Origin: Nitrogeniibacter sp050293885
GTDB lineage: Bacteria; Pseudomonadota; Gammaproteobacteria; Burkholderiales; Rhodocyclaceae
Direction: 5' to 3'
Assembly: GCA_050293885.1 (NCBI GenBank)
Contig: JBNKNO010000008.1
Location: forward strand, 1-64,000
Length of the DNA: 64,000 nt
How positions within the stretch are numbered: the stretch's first letter is position 1; the number at the start of each line of letters is the position of its first letter. Under the pieces are notes generated by a model. The model saw only the letters and a list, made by a program, of their open reading frames with translations, was not told the DNA's origin and searched no databases. A program made the translations under genes and the position numbers. Shown one piece after another: positions 36,822 to 45,638 of this stretch.

Positions 36822-36866
36822 TCGCCGGACGGAATATTCCGCGCCGCCCGACTGTCTATCCGGCGA
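36822..36866. repeat. Inverted repeat enclosing a 12-bp palindrome
   Basis: TCGCCGGA (36822-36829) and TCCGGCGA (36859-36866) are perfect inverted repeats, and CGGAATATTCCG (36830-36841) is a perfect 12-bp palindrome right inside the left arm. It sits between parA and the cytochrome b561 gene, without a T tract. It could be a protein-binding site or an RNA processing hairpin. Confidence 0.5.
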
Positions 36867-36888
36867 ACTGCTGTCGCCGGGAGTCGAC

Positions 36889-37584
36889 ATGAGCCGCACC
36901 ATCCGCCTGTGGGATCTCCCCACCCGCTTGTTTCACTGGGGACTTGTCGGCGGCGTCATCGGCGCCGTCGCAACCGCCAAGATCGGCGGCAATCTCATGC
37001 TCTGGCATGGCCGCATCGGCTTGGCGCTGCTGGGATTGCTGGTATTCCGGCTGGCGTGGGGCTTCGTCGGTTCCACCTATGCCCGCTTTGCCCATTTCGT
37101 GCGCGGCCCCGCGGCAATCGCCGCCTATCTGAAGGGCCGGTGGCACGGGGTCGGCCACAACCCGCTGGGCGCCCTGTCGGTGATCGCGCTGCTGACGCTG
37201 CTCTTCGCCCAGGTGACGACCGGCCTGTTCGCCAATGACGACATCGCCTTCAACGCGCCCCTCTATCCGCTCGTCTCCAAGGCCATGTCGGACGCGCTGA
37301 CCGGATGGCACCATCGCGGCGAAATCGCGCTGTACGTGCTCGTCGGGCTGCATCTGGCCGCCATCGTGTTCTATGCCGTGGTCCGGAAGCAGCGTCTTGT
37401 ACCGGCCATGGTGACCGGCAGACAGGCGGTGCACACCGAGGCTGCGGCGGATGCCCGCGGCGGCGGGCCGGTGGCCTTCGTGGTCGCGACCACGATCGCG
37501 CTGGCCGCCGTCTGGGGCGCCTCGGGCGCGCTCAATCCACCGCCCCCCGAGCCCCCGCCGGGGTTCGAAACGCCCACCTGGTAA
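36889..37584 (+). CDS. Cytochrome b561-type membrane protein
   Basis: A 231-residue inner-membrane protein of the Ni-hydrogenase/cytochrome b561 type. It has 'RLWDLPTRLFHWGLV' with a first haem histidine, 'LWHGRIGLALLG' in helix two, and 'GWHHRGEIALYVLVGLHLAA' with further histidine ligands. Four core helices bind two haems b; an extra C-terminal hydrophobic segment and a Pro-rich tail end it. It may pass electrons between quinol and a periplasmic c-type cytochrome such as the cytochrome c' encoded 245 bases downstream on the other strand; that link is inference. Confidence 0.88.
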   Translation: MSRTIRLWDLPTRLFHWGLVGGVIGAVATAKIGGNLMLWHGRIGLALLGLLVFRLAWGFVGSTYARFAHFVRGPAAIAAYLKGRWHGVGHNPLGALSVIALLTLLFAQVTTGLFANDDIAFNAPLYPLVSKAMSDALTGWHHRGEIALYVLVGLHLAAIVFYAVVRKQRLVPAMVTGRQAVHTEAAADARGGGPVAFVVATTIALAAVWGASGALNPPPPEPPPGFETPTW

Positions 37585-37594
37585 GCCGGCAACA

Positions 37595-37812
37595 CAAAGG
37601 CCACCCGCGGGTTAATGTCGTTCAGTTAAGCACATCGGACTCCTCCCCCTTCAAGGGGGAGGTTGGGAGGGGGATGGGGTTTTCGAGGCATTGATTGAAA
37701 CCCATCCCCACCCCAGCCCTCCCCTTGAAGGGGAGGGAGCGTACCGCATGCGCATCGGAAGGGGTCTTTTGCGCCTTAACTGGACAGCATTACCACCCGC
37801 GGGTGGCCTTTG
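37595..37812. repeat. Palindromic MITE-like element, 218 bp
   Basis: The left arm (37595-37630) and the reverse complement of the right arm (37775-37812) share their first 18 bases, starting CAAAGGCCACCCGCGGGT. They then match at 15 of 18 positions after a 2-base gap, ending CAGTTAAG. No transposase is encoded. The element fills the gap between the cytochrome b561 and cytochrome c' genes. Target-site duplication is unclear at the outer ends. A small minus-strand open frame inside it (37651-37833) is an artefact of the repeat. Confidence 0.75.
37640..37749. repeat. Inner C/G-rich inverted repeat, probably a nested insertion
   Basis: Inside the 218-bp element lie two 21-bp near-identical odd palindromes (37642-37662 and 37717-37737, each of the type CCTCCCC-TTNAA-GGGGAGG). 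They belong to larger inverted arms (about 37642-37683 and 37696-37739). The block is flanked by 9/10 matching direct repeats, GCACATCGGA (37630-37639) and GCGCATCGGA (37750-37759), as expected for a target-site duplication. Confidence 0.6.
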
Positions 37813-37829
37813 CACCCCCCCATTCGCGA

Positions 37830-38303
37830 TCACTCTTTCTCGCGATACTTGTCATGGCAGGACTTGCACGCCTTGCCGGTTTCACCGAACTGCGCCTTGA
37901 TCGCAGCCTGATCGCCAGTCGCCGCCGCGGCCTGCAAGGCGTTGGCCTGCTTGACGAGATTCATCGCAATCTTGCGTACCTCGTCCGGCTCCTGGAAGAA
38001 CTCGGGCTTCAGCCGCGTTTCCTTCCACCCCTTGCCCTGATCGGTGCCCGGCGCATACAAGGCTCCCAGGCCCGAATTGGCCACGGCGGCCACCACGTTG
38101 GCCGCCGCCAACACCTGGTTCTTGTCGAAGGGCACGGATTCATCGACCACCTGGGCCTTGATCTTGCCCATGTTCCACGCCATGAAGGTGTAGCCCGACT
38201 GACGTGTCTTGATCATGTCCTCGGTCTTCATCTGCGCCAACGCACCGGCCGCCAGCCCCAGCGCAGCCAATCCCGCCAAACCTCGAGCGATCGCCTGATT
38301 CAT
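37830..38303 (-). CDS. Cytochrome c'
   Basis: A periplasmic four-helix haem c protein of 157 residues, including a signal peptide ending at 'GALAQ'. The haem motif is C146-K-S-C149-H150 near the C terminus, the hallmark of class II cytochromes. The buried sixth-site region is near the N terminus of the mature protein ('MIKTRQSGYTFMAWNMG'). Cytochromes c' bind nitric oxide and often protect denitrifiers against it. GGGAGAAG precedes the ATG at 38303. It is divergent from the tandem receiver gene. Confidence 0.93.
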   Translation of the reverse strand: MNQAIARGLAGLAALGLAAGALAQMKTEDMIKTRQSGYTFMAWNMGKIKAQVVDESVPFDKNQVLAAANVVAAVANSGLGALYAPGTDQGKGWKETRLKPEFFQEPDEVRKIAMNLVKQANALQAAAATGDQAAIKAQFGETGKACKSCHDKYREKE

Positions 38304-38491
38304 GGATTCTTCTCCCAAAATGATGGATGCCGCACGACCACCGTGCGTCCCTGAGCAAAACACCGGCCGAGCCCGATTCATTCCACCCCGAAACACGAAC
38401 ATCCCACCGTCATGCGAGGGCGCGTCGGGCTAAACGTTTCGGCCGAACGTGCCGCTATAACCGGAACAGTTTGTTTCCAGAGACACGACGC

Positions 38492-39295
38492 ATGACTTCT
38501 TCGCTAAACGTCACTGCGCTCGATGCGCTGATTGTCGAACCCTCCGCCATGCAGGCCAAGGTGATCGCCCAGTCCTGCACCGAGCTCGGGCTGCCGACGG
38601 TCAGACATGCCGGTTGTGCGGCCGAGGCGCTCGATCTGATGCTGGCAAAACGGCCCGACGTGGTCATCAGCGCGCTGTACCTGCCCGACGCCTCCGGCAC
38701 CGATCTGGTTCGCCAGATGCGCGCGCATCCCCTGCTCGAACAGGTCGCCTTCATTCTGGTCTCGAGCGAGACCAACCCGCAGGCGCTCGACCCGGTTCGC
38801 CAATCCGGCATCTGCGGCATCGTGCCCAAGCCCTTTTCCAACGCCCAACTCGGTCGCGCGCTCGACAACACGCTCGAATTGCTGTCGGCCGAGACACTCA
38901 CGGATGTCGAAGTACCGCTCGAGGAACTCAAGGTGCTGGTGGTGGACGACAGCCCCAACGCACGCAAATTCATCCGACGCGTGCTCACCAATCTGGGCGT
39001 GGAAGACTTCATCGAAGCCGGCGATGGTACCGAGGCGATCTCCATCCTCAACGACACCATGGTCGATCTGGTGGTGACCGACTACAACATGCCGCAAATG
39101 GATGGCCAGCAACTGATCGAGCACATCCGCAACCAGAGCTGGCAGCGCTCGGTGCCGATCATGATGGTGACCAGCGAATCCGACGCCGGACGGCTGGCCG
39201 CCGTGCAGGAGGCGGGCGTCTCAGGCATCTGTGACAAACCCTTCGAGCCCGCCATGGTGCGCCAGTTGCTGGCGCACATGTTCGCCGCGCAATAA
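38492..39295 (+). CDS. Tandem receiver-domain protein, first receiver degenerate
   Basis: A 267-residue protein made only of two CheY-like domains. In the first (10-130) the acidic pair reads EP and the phospho-acceptor position is A61 ('VVISALYLPD'), so it cannot be phosphorylated, although 'VPKPFS' keeps the lysine. The second (145-265) has D152/D153, D197 in 'VVTDYNMPQMDG' and K in 'CDKPFE', so it looks active. No output domain is present; it may act like CheY or as a phosphate sink. No kinase gene is adjacent. Confidence 0.87.
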   Translation: MTSSLNVTALDALIVEPSAMQAKVIAQSCTELGLPTVRHAGCAAEALDLMLAKRPDVVISALYLPDASGTDLVRQMRAHPLLEQVAFILVSSETNPQALDPVRQSGICGIVPKPFSNAQLGRALDNTLELLSAETLTDVEVPLEELKVLVVDDSPNARKFIRRVLTNLGVEDFIEAGDGTEAISILNDTMVDLVVTDYNMPQMDGQQLIEHIRNQSWQRSVPIMMVTSESDAGRLAAVQEAGVSGICDKPFEPAMVRQLLAHMFAAQ

Positions 39296-39298
39296 GGC

Positions 39299-41494
39299 CT
39301 ACACCGGCTCGAGCTTGGCCACGCCCAGCAACAACCACTTCATGCCGTTGGGCCCGAAGTTGATCTGCACGCGCGCGTCCGATCCGCTGCCCTCGGCGGC
39401 CACGATGGTGCCCACCCCAAAACGCCCGTGCTGCACGGTCTGACCGATCCGCAATCCACCCAGATCCCGTGACGGCTGCGGCACGCCCGCGCCGCGGCGC
39501 CGCGCACTGCCGCCGAAACCGGCGCTCGGCGACTGCAGCCGCGATGCGCTTTGCTGCGGGGTGAGCCACTTGGTGAGCCCCACCGGAATCTCGTCGAGAA
39601 AGCGCGAGCGCATGCAGTAGCGCGTCTGGCCGTGCAGCATGCGGCTTTGCGCCAGCGACACGTACAGCCGCTGACGCGCCCGCGTCACCGCCACGTACAT
39701 CAGCCGGCGCTCCTCTTCCAACCCATCGAGCTCACGCACGCTGTTGTCGTGCGGAAACAGCCCCTCTTCCAGGCCGGTGAGAAACACCACGTCGAACTCC
39801 AGCCCCTTGGCCGCATGCACGGTCATCAGTTGCACCGCGTCCTCGCCGGCATCCGCCTGATGATCACCCGCTTCGAGCGAGGCATGCGCAAGGAAGTCCG
39901 CCAGCAACGGATGATCGACCGGGCCATCGCCCACCGTGTTTTCGGCGACGAAGTTGGCTGCGGCGCTGATCAGCTCGTCGAGGTTTTCCAGCCGCTCCTG
40001 CCCCTCCTTGGCCTTCTGGCTCTGGTAGTAGTCGCGCAGGCCCGAATGGTCGAGCACATGGTCGACCACCTCCGGCAGCGGCAACGGGGCCGTATCGACG
40101 CGCATCTTTTCGATGAGCGCGATGAACGGCTCGATCGCCTTGCGCGGCTTGCCGGTGAGGTGAGAAACGGTGGCATACAGATTGCCGTTGTAGGTACGCG
40201 CCACGTCCTGCAACGCTTCGAGCGAGCGAGCGCCGATGCCACGCGTCGGGAAGTTCACCACCCGCGCAAAGGCGGTGTCGTCATCGGGGTTGGCGATCAG
40301 GCGCAGATAGGCCAGCGCATGCTTGATCTCCTGCCGCTCGAAAAAGCGCAAGCCGCCATAGACGCGGTACGAGACGCCCGCAGAGAAAAGCTGATGCTCG
40401 ACCACCCGCGACTGCGCGTTGGAACGATAAAGCACGGCAATATCGGAGCGGGACATGCCATCGCGTACCAGCGACTGGATCTCCTCGACCATCCAGCGTG
40501 CTTCGTCCAGATCGGTGAAGGCTTCGTACACCCGGATCGGTTCGCCCTCGCCCTGATCGGTCCATAGCTGCTTGCCCAGCCGCTGGGTGTTGTTGGCGAT
40601 GATGGCGTTGGCGGCGTCGAGAATATTGCCGCAGGAGCGATAGTTCTGTTCCAGCCGGATCACATTGGGCACGCTGAACTCGCGCTCGAACGCCAGCATG
40701 TTGCCCACCTCGGCACCGCGGAAGCGGTAAATCGACTGATCGTCATCACCCACGCAAAACAGGCTGGCGCCCGGATGCTCGCCGTCGCCCGCCGCCAGCA
40801 ACTTCAACCAGCGGTACTGCAGCTTGTTGGTGTCCTGGAATTCGTCCACCAGAATGTGCTGAAAACGCCGCTGATAGTGCTTGCGGATCGGCTCGTTGTT
40901 CTTGAGCAACTCATAGGTGCGCAGCAGCAATTCGGCAAAATCCACCACCGACTCACGCTGGCATTGCGCCTCGTACTCCATGTACAACTCGACGCGGCGG
41001 CGGGTGAAATCGTCCCAGGCCTCCACGTCGGCCGGCCGGTTGCCCTGATCCTTCTGGCCATTGATGAAGTGCTGCAGTTCGCGCGGCGGATACTTCTCGT
41101 CATCCACATTCAAGGCCTTGAGCAGGCGCTTGATGGCCGCCAACTGGTCGGCCGAATCGAGGATCTGGAACAACTGCGGCAGATTCGCCTCGCGGTGATG
41201 GGCACGCAGCAGGCGGTTGCACAAGCCATGGAAGGTACCGATCCACATGCCGCGGGTATTGATCGGCAACATCGCCGTCAGCCGGGCGATCATCTCCTTG
41301 GCCGCCTTGTTGGTGAAGGTCACCGCCAACAGGCCTTGTGGCGTCAGTTGCCCGGTCTGGATCAACCAGGCGATGCGCGTGGTCAGTACCCGCGTCTTGC
41401 CCGATCCGGCGCCGGCGAGAATCAACGCATGCTGCGGTGGCAGCGTCACGGCCTGGGCTTGTTCCTGGTTCAGCGCGGCGAGCAGATCAGACAT
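39299..41494 (-). CDS. uvrD: UvrD-type DNA helicase
   Basis: A superfamily 1A 3'-5' helicase used in mismatch and nucleotide-excision repair. It has 731 residues (E. coli UvrD 720). Motifs in order: Q motif 'LNQEQAQAV', Walker A 'GAGSGKT' (near 28-34), 'TFTNKAAKEM' (Ia), 'ILVDEFQDTN' (II), 'VGDDDQSIYRFRGA' (III), 'LEQNYRS' (IV), 'MTVHAAKGLEFD' (V), 'VAVTRARQRL' (VI), and a C-terminal Tudor-like tail ending 'GVAKLEPV'. The name UvrD rather than Rep rests on the 'FDVVFLTGLEEGLFPH' region and the tail. Start at 41494. Confidence 0.94.
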   Translation of the reverse strand: MSDLLAALNQEQAQAVTLPPQHALILAGAGSGKTRVLTTRIAWLIQTGQLTPQGLLAVTFTNKAAKEMIARLTAMLPINTRGMWIGTFHGLCNRLLRAHHREANLPQLFQILDSADQLAAIKRLLKALNVDDEKYPPRELQHFINGQKDQGNRPADVEAWDDFTRRRVELYMEYEAQCQRESVVDFAELLLRTYELLKNNEPIRKHYQRRFQHILVDEFQDTNKLQYRWLKLLAAGDGEHPGASLFCVGDDDQSIYRFRGAEVGNMLAFEREFSVPNVIRLEQNYRSCGNILDAANAIIANNTQRLGKQLWTDQGEGEPIRVYEAFTDLDEARWMVEEIQSLVRDGMSRSDIAVLYRSNAQSRVVEHQLFSAGVSYRVYGGLRFFERQEIKHALAYLRLIANPDDDTAFARVVNFPTRGIGARSLEALQDVARTYNGNLYATVSHLTGKPRKAIEPFIALIEKMRVDTAPLPLPEVVDHVLDHSGLRDYYQSQKAKEGQERLENLDELISAAANFVAENTVGDGPVDHPLLADFLAHASLEAGDHQADAGEDAVQLMTVHAAKGLEFDVVFLTGLEEGLFPHDNSVRELDGLEEERRLMYVAVTRARQRLYVSLAQSRMLHGQTRYCMRSRFLDEIPVGLTKWLTPQQSASRLQSPSAGFGGSARRRGAGVPQPSRDLGGLRIGQTVQHGRFGVGTIVAAEGSGSDARVQINFGPNGMKWLLLGVAKLEPV

Positions 41495-41754
41495 TCGGTC
41501 TCCTTTTGGCCGCCATTCTACCGTCCTGAGACGCTCGACGGACTTCGCTTGCACTAACCCGACAAAAAGACTAAGGTTTATTTGTGCACAGCAACATTTG
41601 TTTGAACTTTTTCACGGTTTCCGGCCTCAAACCCGCGTACTATTAAAACCATCGTTTGTTTTGCTACGCACCAACACAGAGAGAAACGCGGCCCACAAGG
41701 CGGCGAAGAACGAAGTTATTACGAGCCGGACACCGGCCAAAAAGGAGTACCGAG

Positions 41755-42081
41755 ATGAAATCACCGAAACTGTTGCCGTGGTACGCCCGCAAGGCGGGTG
41801 TTTCGATCGAGCGCGCCGAAGTCCTGTGGCGCAAGGCCGTGCGCAAAGCCACCGCCGAAACCGGCTGGGTCGGCAATGCCGAGTACTGGGGCGCTGCCAT
41901 GGACCACTTCCACGACTTGCTCGAGGCAGAGAACTCCAGCCTGTGCACCCCCAATCTGTCGGTCGCGCTGCGCGTGCAACGCCGCGCCATGCGCCTGCCA
42001 CTCACGATCATGGAAGATCTCTCCGCCGCCGCGGCTGTCCACTGGCAGCGCTACGTGTGCACCTGGCGCCGCGCCGCCTGA
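41755..42081 (+). CDS. Conserved small protein of unknown function
   Basis: A 108-residue soluble protein rich in Ala, Arg and Trp, probably all-helical ('GVSIERAEVLWRKAVRKA', 'GNAEYWGAAMDHFHDLLEA'). I believe relatives occur in other Rhodocyclales but know no function. AAGGAG lies 8 bases before the ATG at 41755. It is a single gene in a visibly AT-richer stretch (41555-41680) that divides it from divergent uvrD, and it ends at a strong terminator. Confidence 0.72.
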   Translation: MKSPKLLPWYARKAGVSIERAEVLWRKAVRKATAETGWVGNAEYWGAAMDHFHDLLEAENSSLCTPNLSVALRVQRRAMRLPLTIMEDLSAAAAVHWQRYVCTWRRAA

Positions 42082-42126
42082 GCCCGCGCGGCCCTACCGA
42101 ATCCCTCCCTCTCCTCTTTGGAGTTC

Positions 42127-42159
42127 GGCATCCGGTCACCCGACCGGGTGCCGTTTTTT
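42127..42159 (+). terminator. Strong intrinsic terminator upstream of leuS
   Basis: An 11-bp stem (GGCATCCGGTC with GACCGGGTGCC, one G-T pair, ACCC loop) is followed by G and six T. It terminates the 108-residue protein gene, so leuS starts from its own promoter; TATACT at 42207-42212 is a -10 candidate. Confidence 0.92.
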
Positions 42160-42247
42160 CGTCTGAATTTCGTTCTCCCTGCCGGTTCCGCGTTCAGCCT
42201 TCACGGTATACTTTCGCGTTTTAATCCGCTCTCAAGCCACCGACGCC

Positions 42248-44959
42248 ATGCTGGACAAGTACCACGCCTCCGCCATTGAAACCGCCGCCCAGCAGCAATG
42301 GGCCGAGCAAAAGAGCTTCGAGGTCGCGGAAAACGCCGACAGACCCAAGTACTACTGCCTGTCCATGTTCCCCTACCCCTCGGGCAAGCTGCACATGGGG
42401 CACGTGCGCAACTACACCATCGGCGACGTGATCAGCCGCATGCAGCGCATGCGTGGCTTCAACGTGATGCAGCCGATGGGCTGGGACGCCTTCGGCATGC
42501 CGGCAGAAAACGCCGCCATCCAGAACAACGTGCCGCCGGCCAAGTGGACCTACGAGAACATCGACTACATGCGCACCCAGCTCAAGCGGCTGGGCTTCGG
42601 CATCGACTGGTCGCGCGAGCTGGCCACGTGCACACCCGAGTACTACCGCTGGGAACAGTGGCTGTTCACCCGCCTGTACGAAAAGGGGCTGATCTACAAG
42701 AAACTCGGCACGGTGAATTGGGATCCGGTGGACGAGACCGTACTCGCCAACGAGCAGGTGATCGACGGGCGCGGCTGGCGCTCCGGCGCGCTCATCGAAA
42801 AGCGCGAGATCCCCATGTACTACATGAAGATCACCGCCTACGCCGACGAGTTGCTTGCCGGGCTGGACGAACTGCCGGGCTGGCCCGAGCAGGTCAAGCT
42901 GATGCAGAAGAACTGGATCGGCCGCTCCGAAGGCGTCGAGGTGCACTTCCCCTACGATCTGGAAACCATCGGCGATGCCGGCGTGCTCAAGGTGTTCACC
43001 ACCCGCGGCGATACGCTCATGGGGGCCACCTACGTCGCGGTCGCCGCCGAACACCCGCTGGCAGCCCAAGCCGCGCAAGACAACCCCGAACTGGCCGCCT
43101 TTGTCGCCGAATGCCAGCAAGGCGGAGTGGCCGAGGCCGACCTAGCCACCATGGAAAAGAAAGGCATGCCCACCGGCCTGCGCGTGGTGCATCCGATCAC
43201 CGGCGAATACCTACCGGTGTGGGTCGCCAACTACGTGCTCATGGGCTATGGCGAGGGCGCGGTGATGGCCGTGCCGGCCCACGACGAGCGCGACTTCGCC
43301 TTTGCGATCAAATACGCATTGCCGATCATCCCGGTCATCGCCCCGGGCGAATGGGGACAACAGATCGACTCCAACTCCGGCGTGTTCGAAGATGCCAGCG
43401 CCAAGCTGGTCGACCACACGCCGACGCTGAAGGGTGAGAGCGACGCCGAACACCTGGCCTGGTCGCACTGGCAGGACGTGTTCGCCGAACACGGCAAACT
43501 GGTGAACTCGGGCAAATACGATGGCTTGCGCTCGGCCGAGGCCATCGACGCCATCGCCACGGATCTGAGCGAGAAAGACCTGGGCAGCAAACGCGTGCAA
43601 TACCGCCTGCGCGACTGGGGCATCTCGCGCCAGCGCTACTGGGGCTGCCCGATTCCGATGATTCACTGCGACGCCTGCGGCGATGTGCCCGTGCCTGACG
43701 AACAACTGCCGGTGGTACTGCCCGAAAACGTCGAACTCACCGGCGCCGGCTCACCGCTGACGCGCATGCCCGAGTTCTACGAATGCGCGTGCCCCAAGTG
43801 CGGTCAGGCCGCGCGCCGCGAAACCGACACCATGGACACCTTCGTGGAGTCGTCCTGGTACTTCCTGCGCTATGCCTGCGCCGACAATGCCGAGGCCATG
43901 GTCGACGAGCGCGTCAATCACTGGGCGCCGGTCGATCAGTACGTCGGCGGCATCGAACACGCCATCCTGCACCTGCTGTATTCGCGCTTCTTCACCCGCG
44001 CCATGCGTGACCAAGGCCTGGTGGACGTATCCGAACCGTTCACCTGCCTGCTCACCCAGGGCATGGTGGTCGCCGACACCTACTACCGCGAGAGCGGCGA
44101 CGGCAAGAAGCAGTGGATCAACCCGGCCGATGTCGATATCGAACGCGACGACAAGGGCCGCGTCACGAAAGCCTCGCTGCGTGCCGACGGCCAGCCGGTG
44201 ATCATCGGTGGCACCGAGAAGATGTCGAAGTCGAAGAACAACGGCGTCGACCCGCAGGCGCTCATCGACCAGTACGGCGCTGACACCGCGCGCTTCTTCA
44301 CCATCTTCACCTCGCCGCCCGATCAGCAGCTCGAATGGTCCGATTCCGGCGTCGAAGGCGCCTTCCGCTTCCTCAAGCGCGTGTGGGCGTTCGGGCATCG
44401 CTTCGTGAGCGACATGCGCGCGCAACTGCCGGCCGAACGCACCCTGCCGGCCGGCAAGCTGCCCGAGCCACTGGCCGACGTGCGCCGCGAACTGCACACC
44501 CTGCTCAAACAGGCCGACTACGATCTGGGCAAACACCAGTTCAACACCGTGGCCTCGGCCACCATGAAGATGCTCAACGCCCTCGAAAAGGCGCCGACCG
44601 ACGACGCCGCTGCGCATGCCGAAGTCGTCGAGGAAGGCGTCTCGATGCTGTTGCGCGTGCTCAACCCGATCACCCCGCACATCTGCCATGCGCTGTGGCG
44701 CGACTGCGGCTTTGGCGACGACATCCTCGACGCCTGTTGGCCCGAGGTGGACGAGGCCGCACTGGTGCAGGACGAAATCGAACTCATGCTGCAAATCAAT
44801 GGCAAGTTGCGCGGACGCATCAAGGTGGCAGCCGACGCCGCCCGCGACGTGATCGAAAACACCGCGCTGGCCAGCGAGCCGGCCGGCCGGTTCATGGAAG
44901 GCAAGCCCGCACGCAAGGTCATCGTGGTACCGGGCCGCCTGGTCAACATCGTATGCTGA
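42248..44959 (+). CDS. leuS: Leucyl-tRNA synthetase
   Basis: Class I synthetase that charges tRNA-Leu. At 903 residues it is somewhat longer than the E. coli enzyme (860). The HIGH motif is H49-M-G-H52, the CP1 editing domain lies around 220-430 (threonine-rich 'FTTRGDTLMGATYVAVA' lines its site), and KMSKS is near 658-662. A zinc-type 'CDACG' plus 'CPKCG' pair lies near 475 and 517. It leads the leuS-lptE-holA series common in proteobacteria. Confidence 0.98.
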   Translation: MLDKYHASAIETAAQQQWAEQKSFEVAENADRPKYYCLSMFPYPSGKLHMGHVRNYTIGDVISRMQRMRGFNVMQPMGWDAFGMPAENAAIQNNVPPAKWTYENIDYMRTQLKRLGFGIDWSRELATCTPEYYRWEQWLFTRLYEKGLIYKKLGTVNWDPVDETVLANEQVIDGRGWRSGALIEKREIPMYYMKITAYADELLAGLDELPGWPEQVKLMQKNWIGRSEGVEVHFPYDLETIGDAGVLKVFTTRGDTLMGATYVAVAAEHPLAAQAAQDNPELAAFVAECQQGGVAEADLATMEKKGMPTGLRVVHPITGEYLPVWVANYVLMGYGEGAVMAVPAHDERDFAFAIKYALPIIPVIAPGEWGQQIDSNSGVFEDASAKLVDHTPTLKGESDAEHLAWSHWQDVFAEHGKLVNSGKYDGLRSAEAIDAIATDLSEKDLGSKRVQYRLRDWGISRQRYWGCPIPMIHCDACGDVPVPDEQLPVVLPENVELTGAGSPLTRMPEFYECACPKCGQAARRETDTMDTFVESSWYFLRYACADNAEAMVDERVNHWAPVDQYVGGIEHAILHLLYSRFFTRAMRDQGLVDVSEPFTCLLTQGMVVADTYYRESGDGKKQWINPADVDIERDDKGRVTKASLRADGQPVIIGGTEKMSKSKNNGVDPQALIDQYGADTARFFTIFTSPPDQQLEWSDSGVEGAFRFLKRVWAFGHRFVSDMRAQLPAERTLPAGKLPEPLADVRRELHTLLKQADYDLGKHQFNTVASATMKMLNALEKAPTDDAAAHAEVVEEGVSMLLRVLNPITPHICHALWRDCGFGDDILDACWPEVDEAALVQDEIELMLQINGKLRGRIKVAADAARDVIENTALASEPAGRFMEGKPARKVIVVPGRLVNIVC

Positions 44960-44999
44960 ACCCCTTCGCCGCCCGCCTCACCCGCCCCGGAGCGCATTC

Positions 45000-45503
45000 A
45001 TGACATCCCTTTCGCGACGCCGCCTGCTGACCGCCGCGCTGACCGTCCTTGCCCTCGCCGGCTGCGGCTTTCATCTGCGCGGCAACATCGCGATGCCATT
45101 CCACTCGGCCCACGTCGCCGGCAGCGAACACGATCCGGTGCTCACCGACCTGCGTCGCCAACTGCGTCTCAACGACGTCGAGGTCACCGACGAAGCCAAA
45201 GGCGCGCAGATCGTCATCCGCATCCTCCAGCTGCGTCAGGAGCGCGACATCCTCAGCTTGAACTCGGCCGGCAAGGCGCGCGAATACCGCCTGTTCTACA
45301 CGCTGGCCTACGCGGTGGATGCCGCTGACGGCACCTCGCTGCGCGCACCGGACCGCATCACGCTGCGCCGCGACGTCACTTTTTCAGACTCGCAGGTGCT
45401 CGCCAAGGCGCAGGAAGAGGCGCTGCTCTACAACGACATGAAGACCGACATCGTGCAGCAGCTCATGCGCCGCCTGGCGACGATCAAGCTCGCCGCCCAA
45501 TGA
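45000..45503 (+). CDS. lptE: LPS-assembly lipoprotein LptE
   Basis: Outer-membrane lipoprotein that plugs the LptD barrel and helps insert lipopolysaccharide. It has 167 residues. The signal peptide has a twin-arginine-like 'SRRRLL' start but ends in a clear lipobox 'LALAGC', so C22 is lipidated. The following 'GFHLRG' is the LptE hallmark. It lies 40 bases after leuS; the usual neighbour holA follows, separated here by an inserted palindromic element. Confidence 0.92.
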   Translation: MTSLSRRRLLTAALTVLALAGCGFHLRGNIAMPFHSAHVAGSEHDPVLTDLRRQLRLNDVEVTDEAKGAQIVIRILQLRQERDILSLNSAGKAREYRLFYTLAYAVDAADGTSLRAPDRITLRRDVTFSDSQVLAKAQEEALLYNDMKTDIVQQLMRRLATIKLAAQ

Positions 45504-45504
45504 T

Positions 45505-45638
45505 CCTGGAAATCGCAGTTGACCGCTTGTGCTCGCAAGCAAGGCATTGAATATGCAAACGTCTTTGGTTTCGACACCGAACACCCGGTGGGTGAGTGCG
45601 CTACGCACACTCGGGCACGTCCAACTACGGTTTCCAGG
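45505..45638. repeat. Palindromic MITE-like element between lptE and holA
   Basis: CCTGGAAATCGCAGTTGAC (45505-45523) and the reverse complement of 45619-45638 (CCTGGAAACCGTAGTTGGAC) form imperfect inverted ends; two flanking bases (AT) also pair. The inside contains hairpins CTTG/CAAG and GAGTGCG/CGCACACTC. The element fills the gap exactly, from just after the lptE stop to the base before the holA ATG, and now supplies the holA ribosome-site region. No open frame of its own is credible. Confidence 0.65.

Noticed and set aside
37595..37812. Intact insertion sequence
   Set aside because: At 218 bp it encodes no transposase; only MITE-like repeat ends are present.
37651..37833. Small minus-strand open frame containing SPSRGGLGWGW
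   Set aside because: It arises from translating the C/G-rich palindromic repeat, a known type of false gene call.
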